Source: Bradyrhizobium sp. CB1650 (GTDB lineage Bacteria; Pseudomonadota; Alphaproteobacteria; Rhizobiales; Xanthobacteraceae). From it: a stretch of DNA of 64,000 bases. The stretch lies in NCBI RefSeq assembly GCF_029761915.1, contig NZ_CP121695.1, positions 4,431,501 to 4,495,500 on the forward strand, given 5' to 3'. Shown here in pieces: positions 1-7,960 of the stretch. The position numbers and the translations under genes were made by a program. Below the pieces are notes generated by a model that ran no database searches, was not told the origin of the DNA, and was given only the letters and a program-made list of their open reading frames with translations. Each line of letters begins with the position of its first letter. Positions within the stretch are counted from its first letter, which is position 1.

Positions 1-468
1 CCATTCATGATGGCGCTGATCAACACGCGCAACGTCCATCGTTCCAACATGCTGATGGGCTTCCCTTACGGCAAGGAATTCGTCTACGACGAGATGGTCC
101 TGACCGGTCCCGGCGAGAAGGGCGAGGCGAATGCGAAGCGCGTGATGGCCGCCAATGCGGAGAAGACGGGCCCGAATGCGCCGAAGCCGGGCGAGGGTCC
201 TTCGAAGGAAGAACGGGAAAGCGGCCGCTTCGATCTGCTCTATGTTGCAATCGCGCCCGACGGCCGCCAGGTCCGCGCCGGCGTCACCGGCGACCGCGAC
301 CCCGGTTACGGCTCGACCTCGAAGATGATCTCGGAATGCGCGATCTGCCTGTTGCACGATGCGACGGATGTGGCGACCGGCTTCTGGACGCCCGGCGCGG
401 CGATGCAGCACAAGCTGATCAAGCGGTTGCAGGATCACGCTGGGCTGACGTTCAGGGTCGAAGGCTAA
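1..468 (+). CDS. Saccharopine dehydrogenase-like (trans-acting enoyl reductase family) protein, C-terminal part
   Basis: The reading frame is open from the first base of the window, so the 5' part of the gene lies outside. The 155 visible residues match the C-terminal third of the next gene (481-1674) at roughly four residues in five, including NTRNVHRSNMLMGFPYG, GEGPSKEER and the ending MQHKLIKRLQDHAGLTF. The full-length neighbour has a Rossmann-type N-terminus, so this is the tail of a tandem paralogue of the saccharopine dehydrogenase / trans-acting enoyl reductase superfamily. The substrate is unknown. It ends 12 bases before the next start, so the two copies are probably co-transcribed. 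The DNA of the last 45 or so bases is almost identical between the copies, which suggests recent duplication or gene conversion. Confidence 0.85.
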   Translation, partial: PFMMALINTRNVHRSNMLMGFPYGKEFVYDEMVLTGPGEKGEANAKRVMAANAEKTGPNAPKPGEGPSKEERESGRFDLLYVAIAPDGRQVRAGVTGDRDPGYGSTSKMISECAICLLHDATDVATGFWTPGAAMQHKLIKRLQDHAGLTFRVEG

Positions 469-480
469 GTTCGAGCGGCC

Positions 481-1674
481 GTGCGGGAAACTCGATCCGT
501 GTCGTCGAAGTTCGACATCGTTGTCTACGGCGCGACCGGATATACCGGCCGGCTGATCGCCGAGTACCTCGCTGCACAGTACGCCGGCGACAGCGCGCTG
601 ACATGGGCGATGGCCGGGCGAAGCAGGGACAAGCTCGCGTCGGTTCGCGACGCGATTGGCGCACCCGCTGACACGCCGCTCATTGTTGCTGATGCCGCCG
701 ATCCTGCGTCGTTGCGCGCGATGGTCGATCAAGCGAAGCTGGTGATCACCACCGTCGGCCCGTACCAGCTTTATGGCTCCGATCTGCTCGCTGCCTGTGT
801 CGCGTCGGGCACGGACTACATGGACCTCTGCGGTGAGCCGATCTGGTTGAAGCAGATGATCGACAGGCATGAGGCGGCAGCCAAAGCGAGCGGCGCGCGC
901 ATCATGGTCTCCTGCGGTTTCGACTCGGTGCCGTTCGAGCTCGGTGCGTTCTTCGTGCAGGAGGAAGCCAGACGCGCGTTCGGCGCGCCGGCGCCGCGCG
1001 TCAAGGGCCGCGTCCGCGATATCAGCTGGAAGTTCTCCGGCGGCACTTCGGCGAGCGCGAGGGTCACCTACGAGGCAGTTGCGCAGGATCTCAGCCTGGT
1101 GTCGATCCTCAAAAATCCCTTTGCATTCACGCCCGGTTTTGAAGGTCCGAAGCAGCCGCGCGGCAACAAGCCCGTCTTTGAAGAAGATCTGCAATCCTGG
1201 GCCGCACCGTTCGCGATGGCGACGCTGAACACGCGCAACGTCCATCGCTCCAACATGCTGATGGGATTCCCGTATGGCAGGGACTTCGTCTATGACGAGA
1301 TGGTGCTGACGGGGGCTGGAGAGGAAGGGCAGGTTAACGCGAAGCGCGTCATGGCGGCCAACGGCGAGAAGACCGGTCCCGACGCGCTCAAGCCCGGCGA
1401 AGGGCCGTCGAAGGAGGAGCGCGACAACGGTCATTACGATCTGCTCTACGTTGCGATTGCGCCTGATGGCCGTCAGGTTCGCGCGGCGGTCAAGGGCGAT
1501 CTCGATCCTGGCTATGCATCAACGGCGAAGATCATCTCCGAATGCGCGATCTGCCTGTTGCGCGATGCGACGGACGTGGCGGCCGGCTTCTGGACGCCCG
1601 GCGCGGGGATGCAACACAAGCTGATCAAGCGGTTGCAGGATCACGCTGGGCTGACGTTCCGGAAAGAAAAGTAG
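481..1674 (+). CDS. Saccharopine dehydrogenase-like / trans-acting enoyl reductase family protein
   Basis: A 397-residue protein opening with a dinucleotide-binding Rossmann motif (FDIVVYGATGYTGRLIAEYL, about residues 11-30). It then has the conserved segments GPYQLYGSDLLAAC and SCGFDSVPFELG that are typical of the saccharopine dehydrogenase-like family, whose bacterial members act on lipids or polyketides as enoyl reductases. An NAD(P)-dependent reductase is therefore likely, with unknown substrate. The GTG at 481 is used here; a second in-frame GTG at 499 would remove six residues and is equally plausible. It follows a closely related gene in tandem and is followed by a palindromic repeat at 1686-1764. 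The length is normal for the family and no cofactor-site damage is visible. Confidence 0.85.
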   Translation: MRETRSVSSKFDIVVYGATGYTGRLIAEYLAAQYAGDSALTWAMAGRSRDKLASVRDAIGAPADTPLIVADAADPASLRAMVDQAKLVITTVGPYQLYGSDLLAACVASGTDYMDLCGEPIWLKQMIDRHEAAAKASGARIMVSCGFDSVPFELGAFFVQEEARRAFGAPAPRVKGRVRDISWKFSGGTSASARVTYEAVAQDLSLVSILKNPFAFTPGFEGPKQPRGNKPVFEEDLQSWAAPFAMATLNTRNVHRSNMLMGFPYGRDFVYDEMVLTGAGEEGQVNAKRVMAANGEKTGPDALKPGEGPSKEERDNGHYDLLYVAIAPDGRQVRAAVKGDLDPGYASTAKIISECAICLLRDATDVAAGFWTPGAGMQHKLIKRLQDHAGLTFRKEK

Positions 1675-1685
1675 CTGCAGATTCT

Positions 1686-1764
1686 AGGGTGGGCAAAGCG
1701 AAGCGTGCCCACCATTCGCAAGCAAGATTGCGAGAGATGGTGGGCACGCGCCTTTGCCCACCCT
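1686..1764. repeat. Bradyrhizobial palindromic intergenic repeat (GGGTGGGCAAAG type)
   Basis: A long imperfect inverted repeat lies between two convergent genes. The left arm begins AGGGTGGGCAAAGCG and continues to CGTGCCCACCAT. The right arm runs ATGGTGGGCAC to TTTGCCCACCCT. The folded RNA would be a long hairpin that could stop transcription from both sides. The arm sequence is the kind of unit I associate with dispersed repeats of Bradyrhizobium chromosomes; that is recollection, not a search result. Confidence 0.75.
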
Positions 1765-1778
1765 ACGGCAGCATGCAA

Positions 1779-2975
1779 CTAGACCGCCCGCGCGTCATAC
1801 GCGTACATGAAGTCCATACCCTTGGCGCCGAGCGGCAGCAGCCACTTCATCATTTGATTGCGAATCCAGGCGCCAGTGGCGCTGAATTCGCGCTTGCTGT
1901 TGCCGTTGCGGCGGGCGATCGCGACGATCTTCTCGGCGCGCGGGCGCCGCTCGGCTTCGAAATTCTGGAAGGTGACGCCGAGTTCCTGCCCGTCCTGCAT
2001 CAGCCGCGCCAGACGCATCGCGTCCTCGAGCGCGAGCGAGGCGCCCTGGCCGGCATGCGGGCTCGTCGCATGCGCGGCATCGCCGATCAGCAGCGAGCGC
2101 TTGCGCGACCAGGTCGGCAGTGTCGCGACGTCGAGCGTATCCGTCACCACGATGTTCTCGGCCGCCTCGATGATGGCCGGGATCGGATCGTGCCAGCCGC
2201 GGTGGAAGTCGCGCAGATGCTGCTTGATCGTTGCCTGGTCCTGCGCGCGAAACATCGCGGCATCCATGCCATGCGCGGGCTGTGTGCTCCACCACATCGC
2301 GCCGTCATTCTGATCTGGACTGCAAAAGCCGTAGCCGAAGAAGCCGCTCTGCCCGAACGTGGTCACGACGCGCCGGCCGATCGCGGTTCCGTCGAGAACC
2401 GCTCGCGGCACGAAGCCGCCGAACCCGATCAGGCCGGTGTCGAAGGGGGCCGGCCCGTCCGGGATCACCTGGCGGCGCACCATCGAGTGCACGCCGTCCG
2501 CGCCGATCAGGCAATCGCCTTCGGCAGTGGTGCCGTCGGCGAAATAGGCGATGATGGGCTGGTCGCCGCGATCCTCGATTTTGATCAGCCGCTTCTCGAA
2601 ATAGAGCGAGACGCAGGAACACCAGGCTTTGTCGATCAGCATTTCGTTCAGCGTGGCGCGGCAGACATTGACCGCGGGCTGGCCGAAGCGGCGCTCCATG
2701 TCGCGGTTGAGCGAGCCGAGCCTTTCGCCGCTCTGTGAGCAGAAGTCGAAGGATTCCGCGACCGAGCCGCGGCTGACCAGCTCGCCGGCAAGGCCGATCT
2801 CGTCCATCACCTGCATGCCGTTCGGCGCGATCTGCAATCCGCCGCCGATGCCCTTGGAATAGGGCCAGGCCTCGTAGATCGCGGACTCGATGCCGGCCCG
2901 GCGGAGGAGAATAGCGGCGACAGGCCCGGCGATGCCGGCGCCGATGATCAGGGCCTTGCGGGGGCGGTTGGACAT
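1779..2975 (-). CDS. FAD-dependent monooxygenase (UbiH / salicylate hydroxylase-like)
   Basis: A 398-residue class A flavoprotein monooxygenase. An N-terminal FAD-binding GxGxxG motif (IIGAGIAGPVAAILLRRAG, residues 10-28) is followed by the DG motif in CLIGADGVHSMVRRQV (about 155-170). The second FAD motif is GDAAHATSPHAGQGASLALEDA (about 295-316). Enzymes of this family use NAD(P)H and oxygen to hydroxylate aromatic rings, or modify drugs as in TetX. The substrate cannot be told from sequence. The gene is divergent from a MarR-family regulator across a 90-base region containing a perfect palindrome at 3029-3041. It is therefore probably the regulated target: the regulator would sense an aromatic ligand and the enzyme would remove it. 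Confidence 0.88.
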   Translation of the reverse strand: MSNRPRKALIIGAGIAGPVAAILLRRAGIESAIYEAWPYSKGIGGGLQIAPNGMQVMDEIGLAGELVSRGSVAESFDFCSQSGERLGSLNRDMERRFGQPAVNVCRATLNEMLIDKAWCSCVSLYFEKRLIKIEDRGDQPIIAYFADGTTAEGDCLIGADGVHSMVRRQVIPDGPAPFDTGLIGFGGFVPRAVLDGTAIGRRVVTTFGQSGFFGYGFCSPDQNDGAMWWSTQPAHGMDAAMFRAQDQATIKQHLRDFHRGWHDPIPAIIEAAENIVVTDTLDVATLPTWSRKRSLLIGDAAHATSPHAGQGASLALEDAMRLARLMQDGQELGVTFQNFEAERRPRAEKIVAIARRNGNSKREFSATGAWIRNQMMKWLLPLGAKGMDFMYAYDARAV

Positions 2976-3028
2976 GGCTTGCTCCGGACGTTTCCGTGGT
3001 GCTAGGAGAAATTACGGTCGCTAACTCT

Positions 3029-3041
3029 CTTAGTGACTAAG
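3029..3041. promoter_or_regulatory. Probable MarR operator between divergent monooxygenase and regulator genes
   Basis: CTTAGTGACTAAG is a perfect 6+1+6 palindrome in the 90-base divergent intergenic region. Palindromes of this size are typical MarR-dimer sites. It lies about 30 bases before the regulator start and about 55 bases before the monooxygenase start, so one bound dimer could repress both. Confidence 0.6.
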
Positions 3042-3065
3042 ATATATATCGAGTAAGAGAAGAGG

Positions 3066-3599
3066 TTGGCCTTGTCAAGGACGAAGGCGCGCGCGACGTT
3101 GCTGAGGGAACTCGAAGAGGCGATGCGGCGGTCGTCTGCGCAAGGTGTGCTCTATGGCCAAACCGTTGCCAACGTGGCTGGAATTGCCAATTCCGACCTC
3201 GAATGCATGGACATCCTGTACCTGGAGGGGCGCGTCACCGCCGGGCGACTCGCGGAGGTCACCGGGCTCACCACGGGCGCGATCACGGGCGTGGTGGACC
3301 GGCTCGAGAAGGCCGGCCTCGTGCGGCGCGAGCGGGACGATGCGGATCGCCGCAAGGTCTTCATCGCGGTCGTGCCCGAGGCGGCGATGAAGATCGGGCA
3401 ACTCTACGTGCCGATGCAGCAGGCGATGGAGAAGGTCTTTGGCGCCTATTCTGATGAGGAGTTGCGCCTGCTGCTGCGCTTCGCCAGTGACGGCTACAGG
3501 GGCGTGCTCGCCGCAACCGAAGCGCTCAAGAGCCTTCTCGATACGCCGCCGGAAAAGCGTCCCGATCTCAAGCTGAAGAAGCTCCGTCGCCAGTCTTGA
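3066..3599 (+). CDS. MarR family winged-helix transcriptional regulator
   Basis: A 177-residue (or 175-residue) MarR-type regulator. The winged helix-turn-helix spans about residues 55-100, with recognition helix TTGAITGVVDRLEKAGLV followed by the wing RRERDDADRRKVFIAV. Flanking helices would form the dimer interface. Two TTG starts are possible, at 3066 and 3072. The purine-rich ribosome site AGAGAAGAGG ends right at 3065, so 3072 gives better spacing. It is transcribed away from a flavin monooxygenase, with an operator-like palindrome between them, so autorepression and control of that enzyme are likely. Its 3' end overlaps the convergent EPS ligase gene by 32 bases. Confidence 0.88.
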   Translation: MALSRTKARATLLRELEEAMRRSSAQGVLYGQTVANVAGIANSDLECMDILYLEGRVTAGRLAEVTGLTTGAITGVVDRLEKAGLVRRERDDADRRKVFIAVVPEAAMKIGQLYVPMQQAMEKVFGAYSDEELRLLLRFASDGYRGVLAATEALKSLLDTPPEKRPDLKLKKLRRQS

Positions 3600-4824
3600 T
3601 CTTGTAGGCCTGTGCCGCCGCGATCATGCCCCACATGGCGCCGAGCATCAGCCAGAAGTGACGCCAGTGGTCGGTGTCGATCACGAAGCTTTCGCCGACA
3701 GTGCCGACGAAGGCGGAGAAGATCGCCAGATACGCGCGCTGCCAGGGCACGCGGACGAGGATGTGGCGGAAGCCCATGATCGCGGTGGTGAAGACCAGCG
3801 CGGGATAACAGATGCCGGAGAGCCAGCCGCCCGACATGAAGGCGTTCAGGTAGGAGTTGTGGGTGTCTTCGGGGAAGTAGCGGTGGAATTGCAGCGGGCC
3901 GATGCCGAACGGCAGGTCGAGCGCCATCTCCGCGCCGAGGATATGCCGGCCGAAACGACCGAAGCGGCCTTCGTCATAGCTCTGGTCGAAACTCGCGCGC
4001 TGCTTGAACATCTCGGCGATGGAGTCGAATGACAAGAGGATCGCGATCAGCGCGAGTCCCAGCACGGCCGCGACCAGCGCCATGATGATGATGCGCGAAC
4101 GCTGCGCGTTGCTTCGGCTGGTGAGCACCATCAGCGCCAGCATGAAGGCGGAAGTCAGGACCAGGCCGCCCCAAGCGGCACGGGAGAAGGCGAGCAGGAT
4201 CGCCAGCGCCATGATGCCGAAGGCGATGACGTTGCGGAACGCCTTGCCGAGGCGGTCGGAGACCACGCTCTGCAACGAGAACAGCGCCGGCAGGATCAGG
4301 AAGGCCCCGAGCACGTTGGGGTCCTTGAAGGTGCCACGCGCGCGCTCGTAGAGCGTCAGGAGGTCGTGCCCGCCGGGAACGAGGTTGAAATAGCCGGCGA
4401 TGGCGGAGAGCGAGGCAACCATCGCACCGACCACGAGACCGCGGCGGAGCATGTCGAGCCGCGCCGCCGTATCCTCGGAGGTGACCATGGCGAAGAACAC
4501 CACGGTGACCGCCATGTACCAGGAGGTCGCGATCCAGCTTACGACCTCGGACTGTTCGTACAGCGGGACCGCGCTGATGGTGTAGCCGACATTGAGCAGG
4601 ACCAGCAGCAGCACCAGCGGCATGAGCGCGAGCCTCAAGCGCAGGCCGGTGGCGAAGAAGGCGACCGTGGCGAGCACCGTCACGATCTCGTAGGGACTTG
4701 GCTCGATGAAGACGACCGCGCCGGAGGCGCCAACCAGCCACACCAGCGCGCGCTGGACCGCAAGCACGCCGGGCGCAGCCGGTGCGGCTGCCTTCAGTCT
4801 CCCGGCCGTCGCCGCATACGCCAT
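3568..4824 (-). CDS. O-antigen ligase / EPS polymerase family membrane protein (ExoQ/WzyC-like)
   Basis: A 418-residue polytopic inner-membrane protein with about ten to twelve hydrophobic segments. The Wzy_C/O-antigen-ligase signature lies near residues 290-345: GRHILGAEMALDLPFGIGP, then EDTHNSYLNAFMSGGW with the conserved His-Asn after the periplasmic loop. The loop GTFKDPNVLGAFL near residue 165 is also typical. Such proteins polymerise lipid-linked repeat units or ligate them to lipid A. Next to an undecaprenyl-phosphate sugar transferase, a GT4 enzyme and a Wzc-like protein, polymerase of the exopolysaccharide is the better guess. The 3' end overlaps the convergent MarR gene. Confidence 0.85.
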   Translation of the reverse strand: MAYAATAGRLKAAAPAAPGVLAVQRALVWLVGASGAVVFIEPSPYEIVTVLATVAFFATGLRLRLALMPLVLLLVLLNVGYTISAVPLYEQSEVVSWIATSWYMAVTVVFFAMVTSEDTAARLDMLRRGLVVGAMVASLSAIAGYFNLVPGGHDLLTLYERARGTFKDPNVLGAFLILPALFSLQSVVSDRLGKAFRNVIAFGIMALAILLAFSRAAWGGLVLTSAFMLALMVLTSRSNAQRSRIIIMALVAAVLGLALIAILLSFDSIAEMFKQRASFDQSYDEGRFGRFGRHILGAEMALDLPFGIGPLQFHRYFPEDTHNSYLNAFMSGGWLSGICYPALVFTTAIMGFRHILVRVPWQRAYLAIFSAFVGTVGESFVIDTDHWRHFWLMLGAMWGMIAAAQAYKIKTGDGASSA

Positions 4825-4860
4825 GACACGCTCACACGCTTACGCAACCTACTCACGCTG

Positions 4861-4961
4861 TCATCGCCCGGCTCGACCGAGCGATCCAGTACGCCGAGCC
4901 GGTGCAGTTTAATCTCGCCGCCGCGGCGTACTGGATGCCCCGCCTTCGCGGGGCATGACGA
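4861..4961. repeat. REP-type double hairpin
   Basis: Two inverted arms, ATCCAGTACGCCG (4884-4896) and CGGCGTACTGGAT (4924-4936), bring together two smaller hairpins. One is around GCCCGGCTCGACCGAGC. The other is GCCCCGCCTTCGCGGGGC at 4937-4954. This is the layout of a REPIN (paired REP elements). It lies between two minus-strand EPS genes and could attenuate read-through. Confidence 0.6.
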
Positions 4962-4972
4962 GAGAACTCAAC

Positions 4973-6571
4973 TCAATACGCGTTCTCGCTCTTGGTCAGC
5001 AGCGAGATCGGCGTCCCCAGGAGAATGTAGAGGTCGAACAGCACCGACCAGTTCTCGATGTAGTAAAGGTCGAACTCGACGCGCTTCTGGATCTTCTCTT
5101 CATTGTCGATCTCGCCGCGCCAGCCGTTGACCTGGGCCCAGCCGGTGATGCCGGGCTTGACGCGGTGACGCGCGAAATAGCCGTCGACGGCTTCGTCGAA
5201 CAGCCGGCTCTGAAGCTTGCCCTGCACCGCGTGCGGACGCGGGCCGACCAGGGAGAGATTTCCGGAGAAGACCACGTTGAAAAGCTGCGGCAGCTCGTCG
5301 AGGCTGGTCTTGCGGATGAAGCGGCCGACGCGGGTGACGCGCGGGTCGTTCTTGGTGACGACCTTGGCGGCGAGCGGGTCGGCCTGCTCGTGATACATCG
5401 AGCGGAACTTGTAGACGTCGATGCGCTCGTTGTTGAAACCGAAGCGCTTCTGGCGGAACAGCACCGGGCCACGGCTGTCGATCTTGATCGCGATCGCCAC
5501 CAGCGCCATCACGGGAAGCGCGGCGAGCAGCGCGAGGCTGCCGACGAGACGGTCGAACAGCCATTTCATCACCAGATCCCAGTCGGTGATCGGCGCCTCG
5601 AACACGTCGAGCGTCGGCACCTCGCCGAGATAGGAATAGGAGCGGGGGCGGAAGCGCAGCTTGTTGGTGTGCGCGGAGAGGCGGATGTCGACGGGCAGGA
5701 CCCAGAGCTTCTTCAGCATCTCCAGGATGCGCGTCTCGGCCGAGATCGGCAGCGCGAACAGCACGAGATCGACGCGGGTGCGGCGGGCGAACTCGACGAT
5801 GTCGTCGACCTTGCCGAGCTTGCGCGCGCCGGCGCAGGTGTCGAGCGCGCGGCTGTCGTTGCGGTCGTCGAACACGCCGAGCACGTGGATGTCGGAATCC
5901 TCCTGCGCCTTCAGCGCCTCGACCAGCTCCTCGCCGTTGCGGTCGGAGCCGACGATGATGGTGCGGCGATCGAGCCGGCCTTCGCGCGCCCAGCCACGCA
6001 CCAGGGTACGCAGCACCAGGCGCTCGACGATCAGTGCGGCAAGGCCGAGAAAGAAGAATGCGGCGAGCCACACTCGCGATACCTCGCCGCCGAGCTTGGC
6101 GAAGAACGAGGCACCGATGAACAGCAGGAAGACGAAAGACCAGGACGAGATCATCCGCGTCATCTGCCGAAGCTGTCCGCGGAAGAGCTGGACCTGGTAG
6201 ATGTCGGCGGACTGGAAGCAGACCACGGCGGCGACGGCAACACCGCCGATCGCCGCGAGATAATTCCAGCGAAAGCCGGTGAGCGGCATGACATAGCCGA
6301 CATAGAGCGTGATGCCGACGAGGCTCAGCAGCACGAAATCGGCCACGCGCACGAAGCCGGCGATCACGATCGGCGAATAGGCGCGTGCGACCTTCTGGTT
6401 GACGACCTCGAGCGCCGCCGGCGAAAGGCGGCGACGACGTTCGACGAAAGGTTTTTCAGCGGGTTTGGCCGCGCCACCGGTCGCGGCATCGAGCATCGAG
6501 CGTGCGTTGAGCGGTTCCACGGTCGTCCACGTCCATTCCAACAAACCCGCGGCGCGATCCCGGGCGGGCAT
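4973..6571 (-). CDS. Undecaprenyl-phosphate sugar-1-phosphate transferase (WcaJ/ExoY-type polyprenyl glycosylphosphotransferase)
   Basis: A 532-residue protein with four or five N-terminal membrane helices (about residues 65-190), a CoA-binding-like Rossmann region (about 195-330) and a C-terminal bacterial sugar-transferase domain. The catalytic domain carries [21 protein letters not shown], the DELPQLFNV motif and [12 protein letters not shown], then [12 protein letters not shown]. It should transfer glucose-1-P or galactose-1-P to undecaprenyl phosphate, the first committed step of EPS assembly at the inner membrane. The long N-terminal part is as in WcaJ/CpsE rather than the short ExoY. 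The start at 6571 has a weak ribosome site; an internal Met about 25 residues in is the alternative. Confidence 0.93.
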   Translation of the reverse strand: MPARDRAAGLLEWTWTTVEPLNARSMLDAATGGAAKPAEKPFVERRRRLSPAALEVVNQKVARAYSPIVIAGFVRVADFVLLSLVGITLYVGYVMPLTGFRWNYLAAIGGVAVAAVVCFQSADIYQVQLFRGQLRQMTRMISSWSFVFLLFIGASFFAKLGGEVSRVWLAAFFFLGLAALIVERLVLRTLVRGWAREGRLDRRTIIVGSDRNGEELVEALKAQEDSDIHVLGVFDDRNDSRALDTCAGARKLGKVDDIVEFARRTRVDLVLFALPISAETRILEMLKKLWVLPVDIRLSAHTNKLRFRPRSYSYLGEVPTLDVFEAPITDWDLVMKWLFDRLVGSLALLAALPVMALVAIAIKIDSRGPVLFRQKRFGFNNERIDVYKFRSMYHEQADPLAAKVVTKNDPRVTRVGRFIRKTSLDELPQLFNVVFSGNLSLVGPRPHAVQGKLQSRLFDEAVDGYFARHRVKPGITGWAQVNGWRGEIDNEEKIQKRVEFDLYYIENWSVLFDLYILLGTPISLLTKSENAY

Positions 6572-6632
6572 CCCCCGGCACTTCGCTTAACGGACAAATC
6601 GGAAGATTCTCTAAAGCCGCCCTTAAGAATGG

Positions 6633-7766
6633 TTAATGATTGACAAATGCGTCGCGGTAGCCGGCGAGCACGCCATCGACCATCGCCTGCTGGGAGAAAT
6701 GTGCCGAAATGCGCTCGCGCAAGGACGCCGCGCGCTGCGCGGTTGACTGTGCGTCCTCGAGCGCGGCCAAAATCGCCTCCGCCATGGCGTCGGCATTGCT
6801 CGGCGCGAACAGGGCCGGGCTATCGGTGCCGAAGATCTCCGGGATGCCGCCGACCCGTGCCGCGATCATGGGAATGCCGGCCGCGCCCGCCTCGATCACG
6901 ACATAGGGCATGGAGTCGCCGCGCGAGGGAACGACGAGCAGCCGCCCCTTGGAAAAGCCGTAGCGCGCCTTGACGTGGCCGATGAAGCGGATCGCACCGG
7001 ACAGGCCGAGCTTCTCCACCTGCGCTTTCAGCGCCGCCGTCTCCTCGCCGTCTCCGCCGAGCGTCAGCGTGACCTTCCGTCCCTGGGCGTGCAGGCGCGC
7101 CACCGCATCGACCAGGAGGTCGGCGCCCTTGATGTGCCTGAACTCGCCGACATAGGCGAGGTCGGTGGCGTCATCGGCGGTGACGACGGGCTCGAATTCC
7201 TCGGGTGTGACGCCGTTGAAGACACAGTGGACCACGCCCTTGGGCGTGCCGACGATGCGCTGATAGGTGTCGCGGGCAAATGCGCTCTCGAACAGGAACA
7301 GGTCGGTACTGCCCATCAGCGCGCGCTCGAGCCGCGCGTAAAACTCGCCCTTGAAGGTGTGCAGCGGATAATGCAACGAGCCGCCATGCGGCGTGTAGAT
7401 GCGGATGGTGTCGTCGGCGCGCCGCCGCATGCGGACGAAAGCGCCGGCCTTGGCGCCGTGGCCATGCATGACATCCGGCTCGAGCTTGACGATCAGGCGC
7501 CGCATGCGCAGCCACACGAGAAAATCGTCGGGCGACGGCTCGCGGCGGATCGCCAGCCGGTGCACGCCGAGCTTCAGCCGCGGCGCGAGCTCCGTGAGCG
7601 CCTTCTCGGCACGCTCGCCGCCGGTCAGACTATCGGCGAGGATCCCGACATGATGTCCGCGATCGACCTGGCCGTTGGCGAGGTCGAGGATGTGACGGAA
7701 GATGCCGCCGACGGGCGCGCGCACGGCGTGCAGGATGCGAAGCGGCTGGTCGGGAGAGGGAGGCAT
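6633..7766 (-). CDS. Glycosyltransferase family 4 (EPS biosynthesis)
   Basis: A 377-residue GT-B fold glycosyltransferase. The N-terminal domain begins LRILHAVRAPVGGIFRHILDL with the GG loop of GT4 enzymes. The C-terminal domain has the nucleotide-sugar signature VPSRGDSMPYVVIEAGAAGIP, giving the E-x7-E-like spacing, followed by GGIPEIF. It probably adds a sugar to the lipid-linked EPS intermediate in the cytoplasm; donor and acceptor are unknown. It lies upstream of the initiating transferase on the same strand with a 61-base gap, and is divergent from the Wzc-like gene, so a two-way promoter should lie in 7767-7960. Confidence 0.9.
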   Translation of the reverse strand: MPPSPDQPLRILHAVRAPVGGIFRHILDLANGQVDRGHHVGILADSLTGGERAEKALTELAPRLKLGVHRLAIRREPSPDDFLVWLRMRRLIVKLEPDVMHGHGAKAGAFVRMRRRADDTIRIYTPHGGSLHYPLHTFKGEFYARLERALMGSTDLFLFESAFARDTYQRIVGTPKGVVHCVFNGVTPEEFEPVVTADDATDLAYVGEFRHIKGADLLVDAVARLHAQGRKVTLTLGGDGEETAALKAQVEKLGLSGAIRFIGHVKARYGFSKGRLLVVPSRGDSMPYVVIEAGAAGIPMIAARVGGIPEIFGTDSPALFAPSNADAMAEAILAALEDAQSTAQRAASLRERISAHFSQQAMVDGVLAGYRDAFVNH

Positions 7767-7960
7767 GATCAGAACCAGCGCTCGAAGGCGAACAATCCAC
7801 TGAAATACGAGAAGGATTAAGAGGCCTCGTGGTTAACAAACGGTATTGCCGACGGTTGCGGCGGCGATCGCAAGGTGCGATTAACTCAGCGGCAACCTTA
7901 ATGGAGTGTAATCGCCCCCGGTCGAGGTAGAGTCGCGGCGTTGCCCTGCGGGAGTGTGAG

